A stretch of DNA of 64,000 bases from Acidobacteriota bacterium (GTDB taxonomy: Bacteria > Acidobacteriota > Blastocatellia > Chloracidobacteriales > JADJPF01), in assembly GCA_016213785.1 (NCBI GenBank), contig JACQZQ010000008.1, positions 62,001 to 126,000 of the forward strand, written 5' to 3'. The notes beneath the pieces were generated by a model. The model saw only the letters and a program-made list of their open reading frames with translations, was not told where the DNA came from and searched no databases. Below are positions 51,517 through 61,495 of this stretch, in pieces. The position numbers were made by a program, and so were the translations under genes. Numbering within the stretch: position 1 is the stretch's first letter; each line of letters starts with the position of its first letter.

Positions 51517-52905
51517 ATGGCTATAGATGTTATTATGCCCCAAATGGGCGAAAGTATTGCTGAGGGTACAATTGTAAAATGGATAAAAAAAGTTGGTGAT
51601 GAAGTAAAACGTGATGAGCCTTTATTTGAAATTTCTACTGATAAAGTTGATGCAGAAATTCCTTCCCCCTCAGCAGGAGTATTAGTAGAAATTCTTGCTA
51701 CTGAAGGGCAAACTGTCCCAATTAATACAGTAGTTGGTCGTATTGGTGATAGTAAATCTGCTACACCTGCTCCTCCAGCACCAAAAGTAGAAGAACCTAA
51801 ACCCGCACCAACACCAGTAGCACCTCCTGCTCCTCCAGCACCAGTAGCACCAGTTGTCACACCAGTAGCTCCTCCACCAGTAGCCGCACCAGTAGCTGTA
51901 CCAGTAGTAGCTCAAGCCGCTGAGCCTGTAGAAAAACGCTCTTCACCTCTAGTACGTAAAATTGCCCGTGAAAATAGCATTAATATTAATGAAATTGATG
52001 GTACAGGCTTAGCAGGGCGTGTTACTAAAAACGATATTTTAGGCCATATTTCTAATAAAGAAACCGTTCGAGTTCAAGTACCTAATTTAGAAGCAGCACC
52101 AGTTGTAGCAGCACCAGTAGCACCAGTAGCACCAATTGTAGTAGCTCAACCTTCTTTAGTTGTCCCACCTGTAGTTATTCCTACAATTGAAGCTTACCGG
52201 TCTGGTGATAGAGTTGAGATTGTTCCAATGTCGCCAATGCGTAAGAAAATTTCAGAACATATGGTTGCATCACGCCGCATTTCTGCACACGTTCAATCAT
52301 TTTTTGAAGTTGATATGACCCATATTGCAAAATTACGTGAACAATATAAAGACAAATTCTTAGAACGTCATGGTGTTAAATTAACCTTTATGCCATTTAT
52401 TATGAAAGCCACCGTAGATGCTCTTGGGGCTTGGCCTATAATGAATGCCTCAGTTGATGGTGAAAATATTGTTTATAAAAAGGACATCAACCTAGGAATT
52501 GCAGTTGCCCTTGATTGGGGCTTAATAGTCCCTGTTGTAAAAAATGCTGAAGAGAGAAACTTAATAGGTTTAACTAGAGCAATGAATGATCTAGCTACTC
52601 GCGCACGTAAAAAACAACTTAAACCTGATGAAGTTCAAGGTGGTACATTTACTATTACTAATCCAGGTGTGTTTGGTAGTTTGTTTGGAACTCCAATTAT
52701 TAACCAACCACAAGTAGCAATTATGGGTATAGGTACAATTGAAAAACGTCTTTCTGTAATGCAAGATGATTCAATTGCTATTCGTACTAAAGCTTATTTT
52801 AGTATCTCTTTTGATCATCGTGTAATTGATGGCGCTGTTGCAGATCAATTTATGGCAAATGTCAAAAATATATTAGAAAACTTTAATGCTAGTGAAATAG
52901 GCTAG
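51517..52905 (+). CDS. Dihydrolipoamide acyltransferase E2 component
   Basis: 462 aa; lipoyl domain FEISTDKVDAEIPSPSAG, Pro/Ala linkers, peripheral subunit-binding domain, catalytic SFDHRVIDGAVADQFM. Confidence 0.95.
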   Translation: MAIDVIMPQMGESIAEGTIVKWIKKVGDEVKRDEPLFEISTDKVDAEIPSPSAGVLVEILATEGQTVPINTVVGRIGDSKSATPAPPAPKVEEPKPAPTPVAPPAPPAPVAPVVTPVAPPPVAAPVAVPVVAQAAEPVEKRSSPLVRKIARENSININEIDGTGLAGRVTKNDILGHISNKETVRVQVPNLEAAPVVAAPVAPVAPIVVAQPSLVVPPVVIPTIEAYRSGDRVEIVPMSPMRKKISEHMVASRRISAHVQSFFEVDMTHIAKLREQYKDKFLERHGVKLTFMPFIMKATVDALGAWPIMNASVDGENIVYKKDINLGIAVALDWGLIVPVVKNAEERNLIGLTRAMNDLATRARKKQLKPDEVQGGTFTITNPGVFGSLFGTPIINQPQVAIMGIGTIEKRLSVMQDDSIAIRTKAYFSISFDHRVIDGAVADQFMANVKNILENFNASEIG

Positions 52906-52923
52906 ATAGTAAACATAAAACAA

Positions 52924-54024
52924 ATGACTGACTCTCGTGTCTGTCAAGTAAAAAACTTAGGTTTAGTTGACTATGAGGAGGGCTTGAAATTACAACAAGC
53001 CTTCCTTATAGCCCGCACTCAAGATATTGTCCCAGATACACTTTTTTTTCTTGAACACCCCCACGTTATCACTCTAGGTCGTGGCGCAAAATCCACAAAT
53101 ATTATTACCCCTGAAGAAAGCTTAAAAAAAATGGGAGTTGGTCTTTATGAAACAGGCCGAGGCGGTGATGTTACTTATCACGGCCTAGGTCAAGTTGTTG
53201 GTTATCCTATTATTAATCTTTCTCCTGATCGTCGTGATGTACATCGCTATGTTCGTGATCTAGAAGAAGTTATGATTTGCGCTGCTAATGATTTTGGAAT
53301 TAATGCAAGTCGTATTAGTGGGCTGACTGGAATTTGGGTAGGGCAAGAAAAACTTGCAGCTATTGGTGTTCGGATTTCTCGGTGGATTACAATGCATGGC
53401 TTTGCCTTTAATGTAAATACAGACCTTAATTATTTTAAGCTAATAGTTCCTTGTGGTATTTCTGATCGTGGTGTTACTTCGCTAGAAAAACTCTTAGGTG
53501 AAAAAATTTCACTTGAAAAAGTAAGAGAGCGACTTTCTTATCATTTTGGTCAAGTTTTTGGCCGAACTATTGAAGAAAAATTTGTTAAACATTCTTCAGT
53601 TCAAGTAGTGATTTTTGATGATAGTCTCCCAAATCCTGAATATTTAGTACTTAGGCGAACCAAAGAGCGTGGGAGTTTTTGGCAGCCTGTAACAGGAAAA
53701 ATAAAAAGCAAAAAAGGAGAATTACCTAAAGATGCTGCCTTACGCGAAGTATTTGAAGAAACAGGGCTTCAAGGAGAGTTACTAGACCTTGATTATACTC
53801 ATAGCTTTTATATTGAGCCTCAATTCTTAAAAAAATCCTATCCAGATCCACAAATAAATCTAGAATATTCTTTTGCTTTAAGAACCTCTAAACAAGCTGT
53901 AAAAATTAGTCCTAAAGAACATATGGATTATGCATGGTTAAACTATGAACAAGCTTATGAACGCCTAATTTGGAATGGCAATCAACGCGCTTTTTCATTA
54001 ACCCAAGCTCTAATTAAAAAATAA
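52924..54024 (+). CDS. lipB: Octanoyltransferase LipB fused to C-terminal Nudix hydrolase domain
   Basis: 366 aa; TGRGGDVTYHGLGQVVGYPI, GQEKLAAIGVRISRWITMHGFAFNVN, PCGISDRGVTSLEKL; then FWQPVTGKIKSKKGELPKDAALREVFEETGL Nudix box. Confidence 0.93.
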   Translation: MTDSRVCQVKNLGLVDYEEGLKLQQAFLIARTQDIVPDTLFFLEHPHVITLGRGAKSTNIITPEESLKKMGVGLYETGRGGDVTYHGLGQVVGYPIINLSPDRRDVHRYVRDLEEVMICAANDFGINASRISGLTGIWVGQEKLAAIGVRISRWITMHGFAFNVNTDLNYFKLIVPCGISDRGVTSLEKLLGEKISLEKVRERLSYHFGQVFGRTIEEKFVKHSSVQVVIFDDSLPNPEYLVLRRTKERGSFWQPVTGKIKSKKGELPKDAALREVFEETGLQGELLDLDYTHSFYIEPQFLKKSYPDPQINLEYSFALRTSKQAVKISPKEHMDYAWLNYEQAYERLIWNGNQRAFSLTQALIKK

Positions 54025-54039
54025 TTTTAATTAGAGCTT
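54005..54039 (+). terminator. Hairpin overlapping the lipB-nudix stop codon (putative terminator)
   Basis: AAGCTCTAATTAAAA-AATAA-TTTTAATTAGAGCTT perfect 15-bp arms; the TAA stop (54022-54024) lies in the loop. Confidence 0.65.
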
Positions 54040-54166
54040 AGTAGGGTTATGACAGTTTCATAGTTTTTTAATATTAGTGTAAACTTTCTTTCAAAATTCT
54101 CTTCCTTTATCTTGGTAAAATCAAAAATAAGTTAGTATTTTTATGTAGAAAGGTTTCTGAAAATCC

Positions 54167-55555
54167 ATGAAATCCCCCTATTTTCTAATTGCTATAGCAG
54201 GAGTCACCGTTGCAGCTATTTTTACTTGTATAGATCAATATGTCACAGACCTACCAAACACTTTAATGATTAGTATTAGATGGCTTGCTATATTAGGCTT
54301 GGTGTTTTTTGGTATAAAAAAACGCTCCTTAACTACTTGGATTATGATAAGTATGGTAATTGGGGCAGAAATAGGAAATGATTTTCCTGGTGTAGCAAAA
54401 AACTTACAGGTACTTAGTAAAATCTTCTTAAGACTAATAAAAACAATTATTGCTCCTTTGCTTTTTAGTACATTAGTTGTAGGGATTGCGGCTCACTCAG
54501 ATATAAAGAAAGTTGGCCGTATGGGAGTAAAAGCGCTAGTTTATTTTGAAATAGTTACCACAATAGCTTTATTTATTGGCCTTGCAGCTATCAATATTAG
54601 CCAAGCAGGCGTTGGTGTAGATATTCAAAGTGGACATAAAGAAGAACTTACAAAAGTAGCTAAACAAACTCCTTCAGATGTAATTTTACATGTATTCCCA
54701 GAAAATATAGCTAAATCCATTGTTGAAGGACAAGTTTTACAAATAGTCTTTTTTAGTGTTTTATTTGCTATGGCAATGATTATGCTTAGTAAAGAAAAAC
54801 GCCGCCCTATGCTAGAGTTTGCTGAAAGTTTGTCTGAGGTGATGTTTAAGTTTACTAATATTGTAATGCTTTTTGCTCCTATTGGTGTAGGTGCTGCGAT
54901 TGCCTATACAGTTGGAGAAAAAGGCTTAGGGGTATTAAAAAACCTCTTTATGCTGTTAGGAACTTTATATGTTGCACTATTAGCTTTTATAACTTTAGTA
55001 CTAATACCAGTAGCTTTAATTATTCGTCTTCCAATTATAAAATTTGCAAAAGCTATTGCTGAGCCGGTTTCTATAGCGTTTGCAACTACTAGTTCAGAAG
55101 CCGCACTACCAAGAGCAATGGAAGTGATGGAAAAATTTGGTGTACCAAAATCAATTGTAGGTTTTGTAATGCCTACAGGCTATAGTTTTAACTTAGATGG
55201 AACTACTCTTTATTTAGCACTAGCATCTATTTTTGTTGCTCAAGCAGCAAATGTTCAACTTAGTTGGGGAGAGCAAATCTTAATGATGCTAACTCTAATG
55301 CTTACTAGTAAAGGAGTTGCAGGTGTTCCTCGTGCTTCATTAGTGATATTATTAGGTACTGTAACTAATTTTAATCTTCCTGTTGACCCCATTTATATAA
55401 TTTTAGGTATAGATGAATTAATGGATATGGCTAGAACAGCAGTAAATGTTATTGGTAACTGTTTAGCTACTGTTGTAGTTGCACGCTGGGAGGGTGAATT
55501 TAAACCTCCATCCGAGGATTTAGTAGATAATAAGGAAATTATTGCTCAAAACTAA
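54167..55555 (+). CDS. Dicarboxylate/amino acid:cation symporter (DAACS family)
   Basis: 462 aa; LIKTIIAPLLFSTLVVGIA, AFATTSSEAALPRAMEVMEKFGVPKSIVGFVMPTGYSFNLDGTTLY. Confidence 0.93.
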   Translation: MKSPYFLIAIAGVTVAAIFTCIDQYVTDLPNTLMISIRWLAILGLVFFGIKKRSLTTWIMISMVIGAEIGNDFPGVAKNLQVLSKIFLRLIKTIIAPLLFSTLVVGIAAHSDIKKVGRMGVKALVYFEIVTTIALFIGLAAINISQAGVGVDIQSGHKEELTKVAKQTPSDVILHVFPENIAKSIVEGQVLQIVFFSVLFAMAMIMLSKEKRRPMLEFAESLSEVMFKFTNIVMLFAPIGVGAAIAYTVGEKGLGVLKNLFMLLGTLYVALLAFITLVLIPVALIIRLPIIKFAKAIAEPVSIAFATTSSEAALPRAMEVMEKFGVPKSIVGFVMPTGYSFNLDGTTLYLALASIFVAQAANVQLSWGEQILMMLTLMLTSKGVAGVPRASLVILLGTVTNFNLPVDPIYIILGIDELMDMARTAVNVIGNCLATVVVARWEGEFKPPSEDLVDNKEIIAQN

Positions 55556-55580
55556 GTAAAAACTAAGTAAAAACTAAGTA
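55548..55580. repeat. 11-bp tandem repeat, 3 copies, overlapping symporter stop codon
   Basis: AAAACTAAGTA repeated with period 11. Confidence 0.9.
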
Positions 55581-55735
55581 AACACTAGGGTTAAGCTATC
55601 TGTTCTTATGATGCTTTTGCATCTATGATGCCTTATGCTAAACTTCAAACCCAGCTAAGAAACTTAAAAACCCACTTTTAATGATCTAGGATTTCACCCT
55701 AGAAACTTAATTTTCGCTCTACAAAGGCTTTTTAT

Positions 55736-58700
55736 ATGTCCGATAACCCCATGTTTCAAAATGAAGATGACCCATTAATAGGGCGCACTTTAGATGGAAA
55801 ATACCAATTAGAATCCCAAGTTGGTATTGGTGGAATGGCTGTTGTCTACTTGGCTAGACGACTTCATATCGGTGATAAGGTTGCCGTTAAAGTACTTAAT
55901 ACTGGTGTTCCATTAAGCGATGTAGACCTACAACGTTTTGAGCTAGAAGCACGCTCAGCTGCTAAAATCAAACACCCTAACATAGTCTCTATATTTGATT
56001 TTGGCACTACTTCAGATGGGTTAATGTACTTAGTGATGGAACTTTTAGAAGGGTCATCTTTAGAAAAAGAACTAGAAGAAAAAACTTCACTAGATTTAGA
56101 CCGAACACTTGAGTTAATCCAACCTATGTGTGAAGCCGTAAACGCCGCTCATGCAGAAGGTTTAATCCATCGTGACTTAAAACCTTCTAATATACTGCTT
56201 CATCGTCTTAAAGATGGTTCAGAAATTGTTAAAGTAGTGGATTTTGGTGTAGCTAAACTTACTAATGTTAATGACACAGCCTACAAAGAACGACTCACAA
56301 AAACAGGTTATTTAGTTGGCACACCTCATTACATGTCACCAGAGCAAATTAGAGAACAAGAGATTACTCTTAAATCAGATATTTATTCCTTAGGAGTAAT
56401 TATTTATGAGATGTTAACAGGATGCCTACCTTTTAATTCTGATAATGTAATAGATCTTCTACTTGCACACCTAGAAAATTCTGCTAAACCGATGAGAGAC
56501 CTATCTCCAAATGTTCCAACAGGAGTTGACGACGCAATATTAAAAGCTCTCTCTAAAGATCCAAGTAAACGTCAAAGCTCAGCACGTGAGCTTTATCAAC
56601 AAATTGTTAATAGTGTTCGGGGTGAACCTACTGGGATTACTTCAGAAAACTTACGTCATCGTACTACCCCTAGTACAGGAATGCATCTTCAGCAAAGCCA
56701 ACGTAATACACTTAGCAAAGCTAAACGAGCTAATTTAATGGTTTATGACACATTAACTGGACTTTATAACAATGTGTTTATGAACTTACGTCTAGATAAT
56801 GAGATTGCAGAATCAAAAACTAGTGGAGATCGCACCTCAGTTTTACTTTTTGGTATAGATAGTTTTAAGAATATTAACCAACGGCATGGTTTTGTAGTTG
56901 GGGACTCAGTTCTAAAAGAATTTGGACTCTGGTTAGAACAAAGCTTAGGAGATGTTGCTGTAGTAGGCCGTTATAGAGGTGATGAATTTATTGCTATTTT
57001 TTCTAAGACTGATGGCAAAACTGCTATGCAAAAGGGTCAAGAAGCTCTTGAACTAATAAAAGAAGGGCTTTTTCTTAAGGTAGAAGGCAGTAATACCCAA
57101 ATTCAAGTTAATAGCTCTGTTGGTGTAGCACAATTTCCTGGAGATGGCGAAAATGCACCTGAACTTGTTGAACAGGCTTATTTAGGGATGCGTCAAGCTA
57201 AAACACAAGGTATTAATCAAATCTATTGGTTAAAACAAGTCCAAACCCTAACATCACTTACTGCTAGTTATTCATTTGATAATTTTGTTGGCCGTAAATC
57301 AGAGCTTGAAAAATTAGAAAGAGAATTTGACCGAATTTTAACTAATCAAGGTCGTACTGTTTGTATTACTGGAGATACTGGAATTGGAAAAAAACGCCTT
57401 GCAGAAGAGTTTAGACGGCGTTTAACAGGTAAAGACGTTATGTTTTTACAAGGACGTTTTTATGAATCTAGCCAAGCAATTCCCTATAAAACTATTTATG
57501 ATAGCCTCCATAGCCATTTATCTTTAATGATTGAAGAAAATTTTGATCATATTCGTGCTTTATTTGGAAACTTAGCAGATAAAATAGTTAAAGATTTTCA
57601 AGAAGGAGAGAGCTTTAGATTTTTTAATTCCACAGTTCAAACAGGTAGCGAGCAAGAAAAATATGTTATTTTTGATTATTTAACAAAAATTTTTATTGGT
57701 TTAGCAAAGGAACATCCATTAGTTTGTTTTTTAGAAGATATGCAATGGGCAGATTCTCTTAGCCTTGAATTTTTAGCCTATCTTAGTCATAACACTAATC
57801 ATAATCGTATTTTACTAGTAGGGTGTGCTCGTACAGAAGGCTTAGCTGATAAACATCCTTTTCGTTTATGGCTAAGAAATATTGGGCGCTCAGGTGCAGA
57901 AATTCTCCAACTTCAAGCCCTATCAGAATCAGAAGTTGCTCAAATGGTTGAGGTAATTTTTCCTAGAATAGTTTTTTCTCCTAGCACAATTAGAATGCTT
58001 TATCGTGAAACTAAAGGAAATCCTTATTTTTTAGTTGAAGTCCTTAAGTACTTAATTGATGAAAACATTATTAGTTTTAGTGATGGTGTTTGGAGATGTG
58101 AAGAGCTAGAAAACTTAACTCTACCACGTTCAATTGTTGATGTAGTAGAAGCCCTACTAGGTAGAATGGATGATGAACTTCTAGATATCTTCTCTAAAGC
58201 CGCAGTCATTGGGGAAGAGTTTGCTTTTGGGTTACTTCAAAAAGTTACTAAATTAGATGAAGATGAACTTTTAGACTTTATTGACAATGGGCTAAAAGCC
58301 CAGTTAATAAAGGAACGTGATAATAGTGGTAAAGATGAAATCTATGGGTTTTACCATAGTATTATCCAAAAAGTTCTCTACTCTAGGCTAAATCGTAGAT
58401 TGCGCCGAACACTCCATTCACAAGTTGGAGAAGCATTAGAAAAAATAAATCGTAGTAATCCTAATAAAGTTGCTGGAGAGTTAGGCTATCATTTTCATTA
58501 TTCAGGGGCTTACCAGAAAAGCTTTAAGTACAACTTAGAGGCAGGGCTTAGGGCTTGGCGTGTTCATTCTGTTGATGAAGCAGAAAGATTTTTAGCTTGG
58601 AGTTTAGAAGCGGCAGGAAAATTAGGATTTTTACCAGGAAGCGATGAAGCAGAGGAAGAACCAACTCTAGAGGATTTTAAACAAACTGCTGAGCTTACGT

Positions 58701-59845
58701 TAAATTATGGACAAATTTTAATTAATGCTGGAAAACTAGAATCTGCTACAAATCAGTTAGAAAACGCTTTAGAGCTAGCTAAACAACAAAAAGATGAGCT
58801 ATTAGAAGCTAGAGTCTATAATGCTTTAGCTGAACTCTATGAAGCCTCGAGTAAATACCAATCTGCTATAGATTATTGTAATAAAGCTATTTCTATTGCT
58901 GATAAATTAGGCGATAAAGCGATTAAAGCCGCTAGTACTTGTTTTATTGGAACAACTTATGATCGGCTTGGTCAATATGATAAAGCTATAGATGCTTTTA
59001 AGCAAGCTATAGAAATTGCAAAAGACCTTCCTAGCTCAATATCAAATGCTACTGCTAGACGTGAATTAGCTTTTACTTTGATCCGTAGAAGTTCTTATAA
59101 AGAGGCATTAGCTTTAGCAAATGAAGCCTTAAAACTCTCTCAAAGTTCAAATGATAGATTAAATGAAATGATTGCTCATTCAATTATAGGGCAGATCTAC
59201 TTTAATCAAGGTGACTTAAAGAAAGCTAGTTCTTATTATGAAACAGCCTTAAAGATGGCAAGCCAGCTAAATAGACGACGAGGCCAGGCTATAGAATTAT
59301 TTAATATTGGCGAAGTCCATCGAACCCAAGGCCATTATAGGCAAGCAATTGATTGTATTCAGCGATCTTTAGAAATTAGCCGAGAAGTAGGTGAGCGTCA
59401 ATCAGAAGCACTTGCTAAATTTAGTCTAGGCTTAATTTATCAAGCTACTGATAGCCTTAATCAAGCTTTTGAAACTCTTAACCAAGCCCTGCAACAGCAA
59501 AGAGATGTCTCTAATAAAAGCGCTGAAGCCTATGCCTTACTAGCACTTGCTGAAATACATTTAGAGCGTAAAAATTATGAGGAAACAGAATTTTTAGCTA
59601 AACAAGCTAGTGAGTTAGCAGAAAAATTAGGTAATCCAAATATATATTGGCAAGTACATTTTCTTAATGCTAGGCTTTACATTGTTTTTGAGAAAATAGA
59701 AGAAGCTTGTGATGCACTGCGTTCTAGCGTTGGGACTATAGAGTCAATGTGTGATCAACTTTCTAATGATGTTGATAGACAAACTTTTCTAGCTGATAAA
59801 CACGGTGTTTATGATTTATTAACAGAACTTATGGAAAACCAGTAA
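55736..59845 (+). CDS. Ser/Thr kinase - GGDEF - AAA ATPase - TPR multidomain protein
   Basis: 1369 aa; QVGIGGMAVVYLA, HRDLKPSNIL, VVDFGVAK, GTPHYMSPEQ; YDTLTGLYNNVFMNLRLDNE...VGRYRGDEFIAIF; CITGDTGIGKKRLAEEF, LVCFLEDMQWADSLSLEFL; C-terminal TPR repeats. Confidence 0.93.
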   Translation: MSDNPMFQNEDDPLIGRTLDGKYQLESQVGIGGMAVVYLARRLHIGDKVAVKVLNTGVPLSDVDLQRFELEARSAAKIKHPNIVSIFDFGTTSDGLMYLVMELLEGSSLEKELEEKTSLDLDRTLELIQPMCEAVNAAHAEGLIHRDLKPSNILLHRLKDGSEIVKVVDFGVAKLTNVNDTAYKERLTKTGYLVGTPHYMSPEQIREQEITLKSDIYSLGVIIYEMLTGCLPFNSDNVIDLLLAHLENSAKPMRDLSPNVPTGVDDAILKALSKDPSKRQSSARELYQQIVNSVRGEPTGITSENLRHRTTPSTGMHLQQSQRNTLSKAKRANLMVYDTLTGLYNNVFMNLRLDNEIAESKTSGDRTSVLLFGIDSFKNINQRHGFVVGDSVLKEFGLWLEQSLGDVAVVGRYRGDEFIAIFSKTDGKTAMQKGQEALELIKEGLFLKVEGSNTQIQVNSSVGVAQFPGDGENAPELVEQAYLGMRQAKTQGINQIYWLKQVQTLTSLTASYSFDNFVGRKSELEKLEREFDRILTNQGRTVCITGDTGIGKKRLAEEFRRRLTGKDVMFLQGRFYESSQAIPYKTIYDSLHSHLSLMIEENFDHIRALFGNLADKIVKDFQEGESFRFFNSTVQTGSEQEKYVIFDYLTKIFIGLAKEHPLVCFLEDMQWADSLSLEFLAYLSHNTNHNRILLVGCARTEGLADKHPFRLWLRNIGRSGAEILQLQALSESEVAQMVEVIFPRIVFSPSTIRMLYRETKGNPYFLVEVLKYLIDENIISFSDGVWRCEELENLTLPRSIVDVVEALLGRMDDELLDIFSKAAVIGEEFAFGLLQKVTKLDEDELLDFIDNGLKAQLIKERDNSGKDEIYGFYHSIIQKVLYSRLNRRLRRTLHSQVGEALEKINRSNPNKVAGELGYHFHYSGAYQKSFKYNLEAGLRAWRVHSVDEAERFLAWSLEAAGKLGFLPGSDEAEEEPTLEDFKQTAELTLNYGQILINAGKLESATNQLENALELAKQQKDELLEARVYNALAELYEASSKYQSAIDYCNKAISIADKLGDKAIKAASTCFIGTTYDRLGQYDKAIDAFKQAIEIAKDLPSSISNATARRELAFTLIRRSSYKEALALANEALKLSQSSNDRLNEMIAHSIIGQIYFNQGDLKKASSYYETALKMASQLNRRRGQAIELFNIGEVHRTQGHYRQAIDCIQRSLEISREVGERQSEALAKFSLGLIYQATDSLNQAFETLNQALQQQRDVSNKSAEAYALLALAEIHLERKNYEETEFLAKQASELAEKLGNPNIYWQVHFLNARLYIVFEKIEEACDALRSSVGTIESMCDQLSNDVDRQTFLADKHGVYDLLTELMENQ

Positions 59846-59963
59846 AAGCAAACAACAAAATTTCTAAATGGGTCGTAGCAACAAAAAATTATCTAAATAT
59901 AGATTTAGACCGCCTCTAGACTATGGTAGAATTTGGGTACTCTAAAAACTTGGAGAAAAAATA

Positions 59964-60230
59964 ATGACTACAGGACCTAATACATTAGTTGGTAAGCTCT
60001 CGTTTTGGGCTTTTTTAATGATGTTTTTAACATGGCTAGCTAGGCAGATACTAGCCTATTTATTTATTATTATTACTCCTTGGCTTAATTGGCTGATTGG
60101 TTGGGGAGTTTTAATAGGCGCAATTTTACTTGGATTTACGCTTTTATTTGGTGGAATAGCTATATATTTTGCTGTTAGATCTTGGTCACGTCGTAGAGAA
60201 GAAAGCAAGAAAGAAAATGCAGCGGCTTAA
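59964..60230 (+). CDS. Small two-TM membrane protein
   Basis: 88 aa; two hydrophobic segments and basic tail RSWSRRREESKKEN; overlaps next gene start. Confidence 0.6.
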   Translation: MTTGPNTLVGKLSFWAFLMMFLTWLARQILAYLFIIITPWLNWLIGWGVLIGAILLGFTLLFGGIAIYFAVRSWSRRREESKKENAAA

Positions 60231-60990
60231 ACTTTTTTGTCTAGCAAGTTTTATTAGTGTAGGTCTACTTTTACATAGTTGGCCTACACAGGCTGATAAT
60301 TTGCAAGAAAAGGCTAATTCCACTTCTGAAAAAAAAACAGCAAAACCTCTCGTAAAACCTCAAACAAAACCATCCGCAAAATCTCAAATAAGATCGTCAA
60401 AATCATCAAAATCAGCAAACCCTTCTAGCTCAGCTGCTAATAGCCTTCAAGTAGAGTTAAGCGAAGAACAAAATAAAGCAGCATTAAAAAACTGGGTTTT
60501 TTTATGTGCTCCTTGTCATACAGTACAAGCGACTGGAACAGAAAATGGGCCAGCACTTTTAGGAGAAAAAGCACGTAAACGTTTTACTGTAGTAGAGTTA
60601 AAAAGAATTTTTGCTGCTCCAGAAGATCATGGTTTATCTGAAGCTATTCCAGCCTTTCGTAAATTAAATCAAAAACAACGTGAAGAATTAGCAATTTGGT
60701 TTTCTAAACTAAAAAAACCTGAAGATATAGTAGTAACAGTAGATTCTGTTAAACCTCCTCCATTTATTTTTGTACAAAATTGTGCAGGCTGCCATGCTCC
60801 TGATGCAACAGGGGGTATTGGCCCTAATTTGCATAATGTGCTTAAACGAAGAGAGAGAACCGAAATAATTAAACTAATAGCAGATCCTCGTAGCGTTGGA
60901 ATCAAATCAAATGTTATGCCTTCCTTTGAAGAACTTTCTGAAGAAGAACGAACAGAAATAACTAATTGGCTATCAACACTTACAGAATAG
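60217..60990 (+). CDS. Secreted c-type cytochrome with two CxxCH haem sites
   Basis: Likely start ATG 60217 (MQRLKLFCLASFISVGLLLHSW signal); CAPCHTV and CAGCHAPD motifs. Confidence 0.85.
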   Translation: MQRLKLFCLASFISVGLLLHSWPTQADNLQEKANSTSEKKTAKPLVKPQTKPSAKSQIRSSKSSKSANPSSSAANSLQVELSEEQNKAALKNWVFLCAPCHTVQATGTENGPALLGEKARKRFTVVELKRIFAAPEDHGLSEAIPAFRKLNQKQREELAIWFSKLKKPEDIVVTVDSVKPPPFIFVQNCAGCHAPDATGGIGPNLHNVLKRRERTEIIKLIADPRSVGIKSNVMPSFEELSEEERTEITNWLSTLTE

Positions 60991-61003
60991 TATTTTATAA
61001 AAA

Positions 61004-61354
61004 TTAAGTTTCGCTACTACTAATTATTAATTCTAAGTCTTTAGCAATAGGCATAGGCGAAAACATATTTACATTTGCCCCACCAGTATTTCCAATTGGT
61101 ACAACTCCAATAGCTGAGCCTAAAGCACCAAAAATTATGCGGATTGCCTGTCCAAATATTTCGGCTAAAGACCTTTTCATTAAACCTACTTTAAGCATCC
61201 ACCAATGAGTTTTAATATGAGGGATTACGTATTTTTGCCCTAAGATATGTGCTCGTTCTAAATGATAAAAACCTTCTTTAAGATTGTTGTTTTTAATTAA
61301 CAAGATGGCTTTATTCATTTCTTCATCAAAAAAAAGTTTGAGTTTTGGGGTCAT
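61004..61354 (-). CDS. DUF3703-like small protein
   Basis: 116 aa; GFYHLERAHILGQKYVIPHIKTHWWML, GNTGGANVNMFSPMPI. Confidence 0.6.
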   Translation of the reverse strand: MTPKLKLFFDEEMNKAILLIKNNNLKEGFYHLERAHILGQKYVIPHIKTHWWMLKVGLMKRSLAEIFGQAIRIIFGALGSAIGVVPIGNTGGANVNMFSPMPIAKDLELIISSSET

Positions 61355-61495
61355 TTATTTTGTTATTCTCCTTTATTTAACCTTTATTTAATACACTGTT
61401 TGGCTTTAGGAACTGCCACAATGATTCTAGCCACAGAAAAAAAATAATTCTATAAAGCATAGTAACAAATTACCTTAAAAAAGAAGGAGTTAACT

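Noticed and set aside
51483-51915. Minus-strand ORFs rich in Gly/Ala or Tyr/Trp/Cys
   Set aside because: Antisense of the Pro/Ala linker in the E2 gene.
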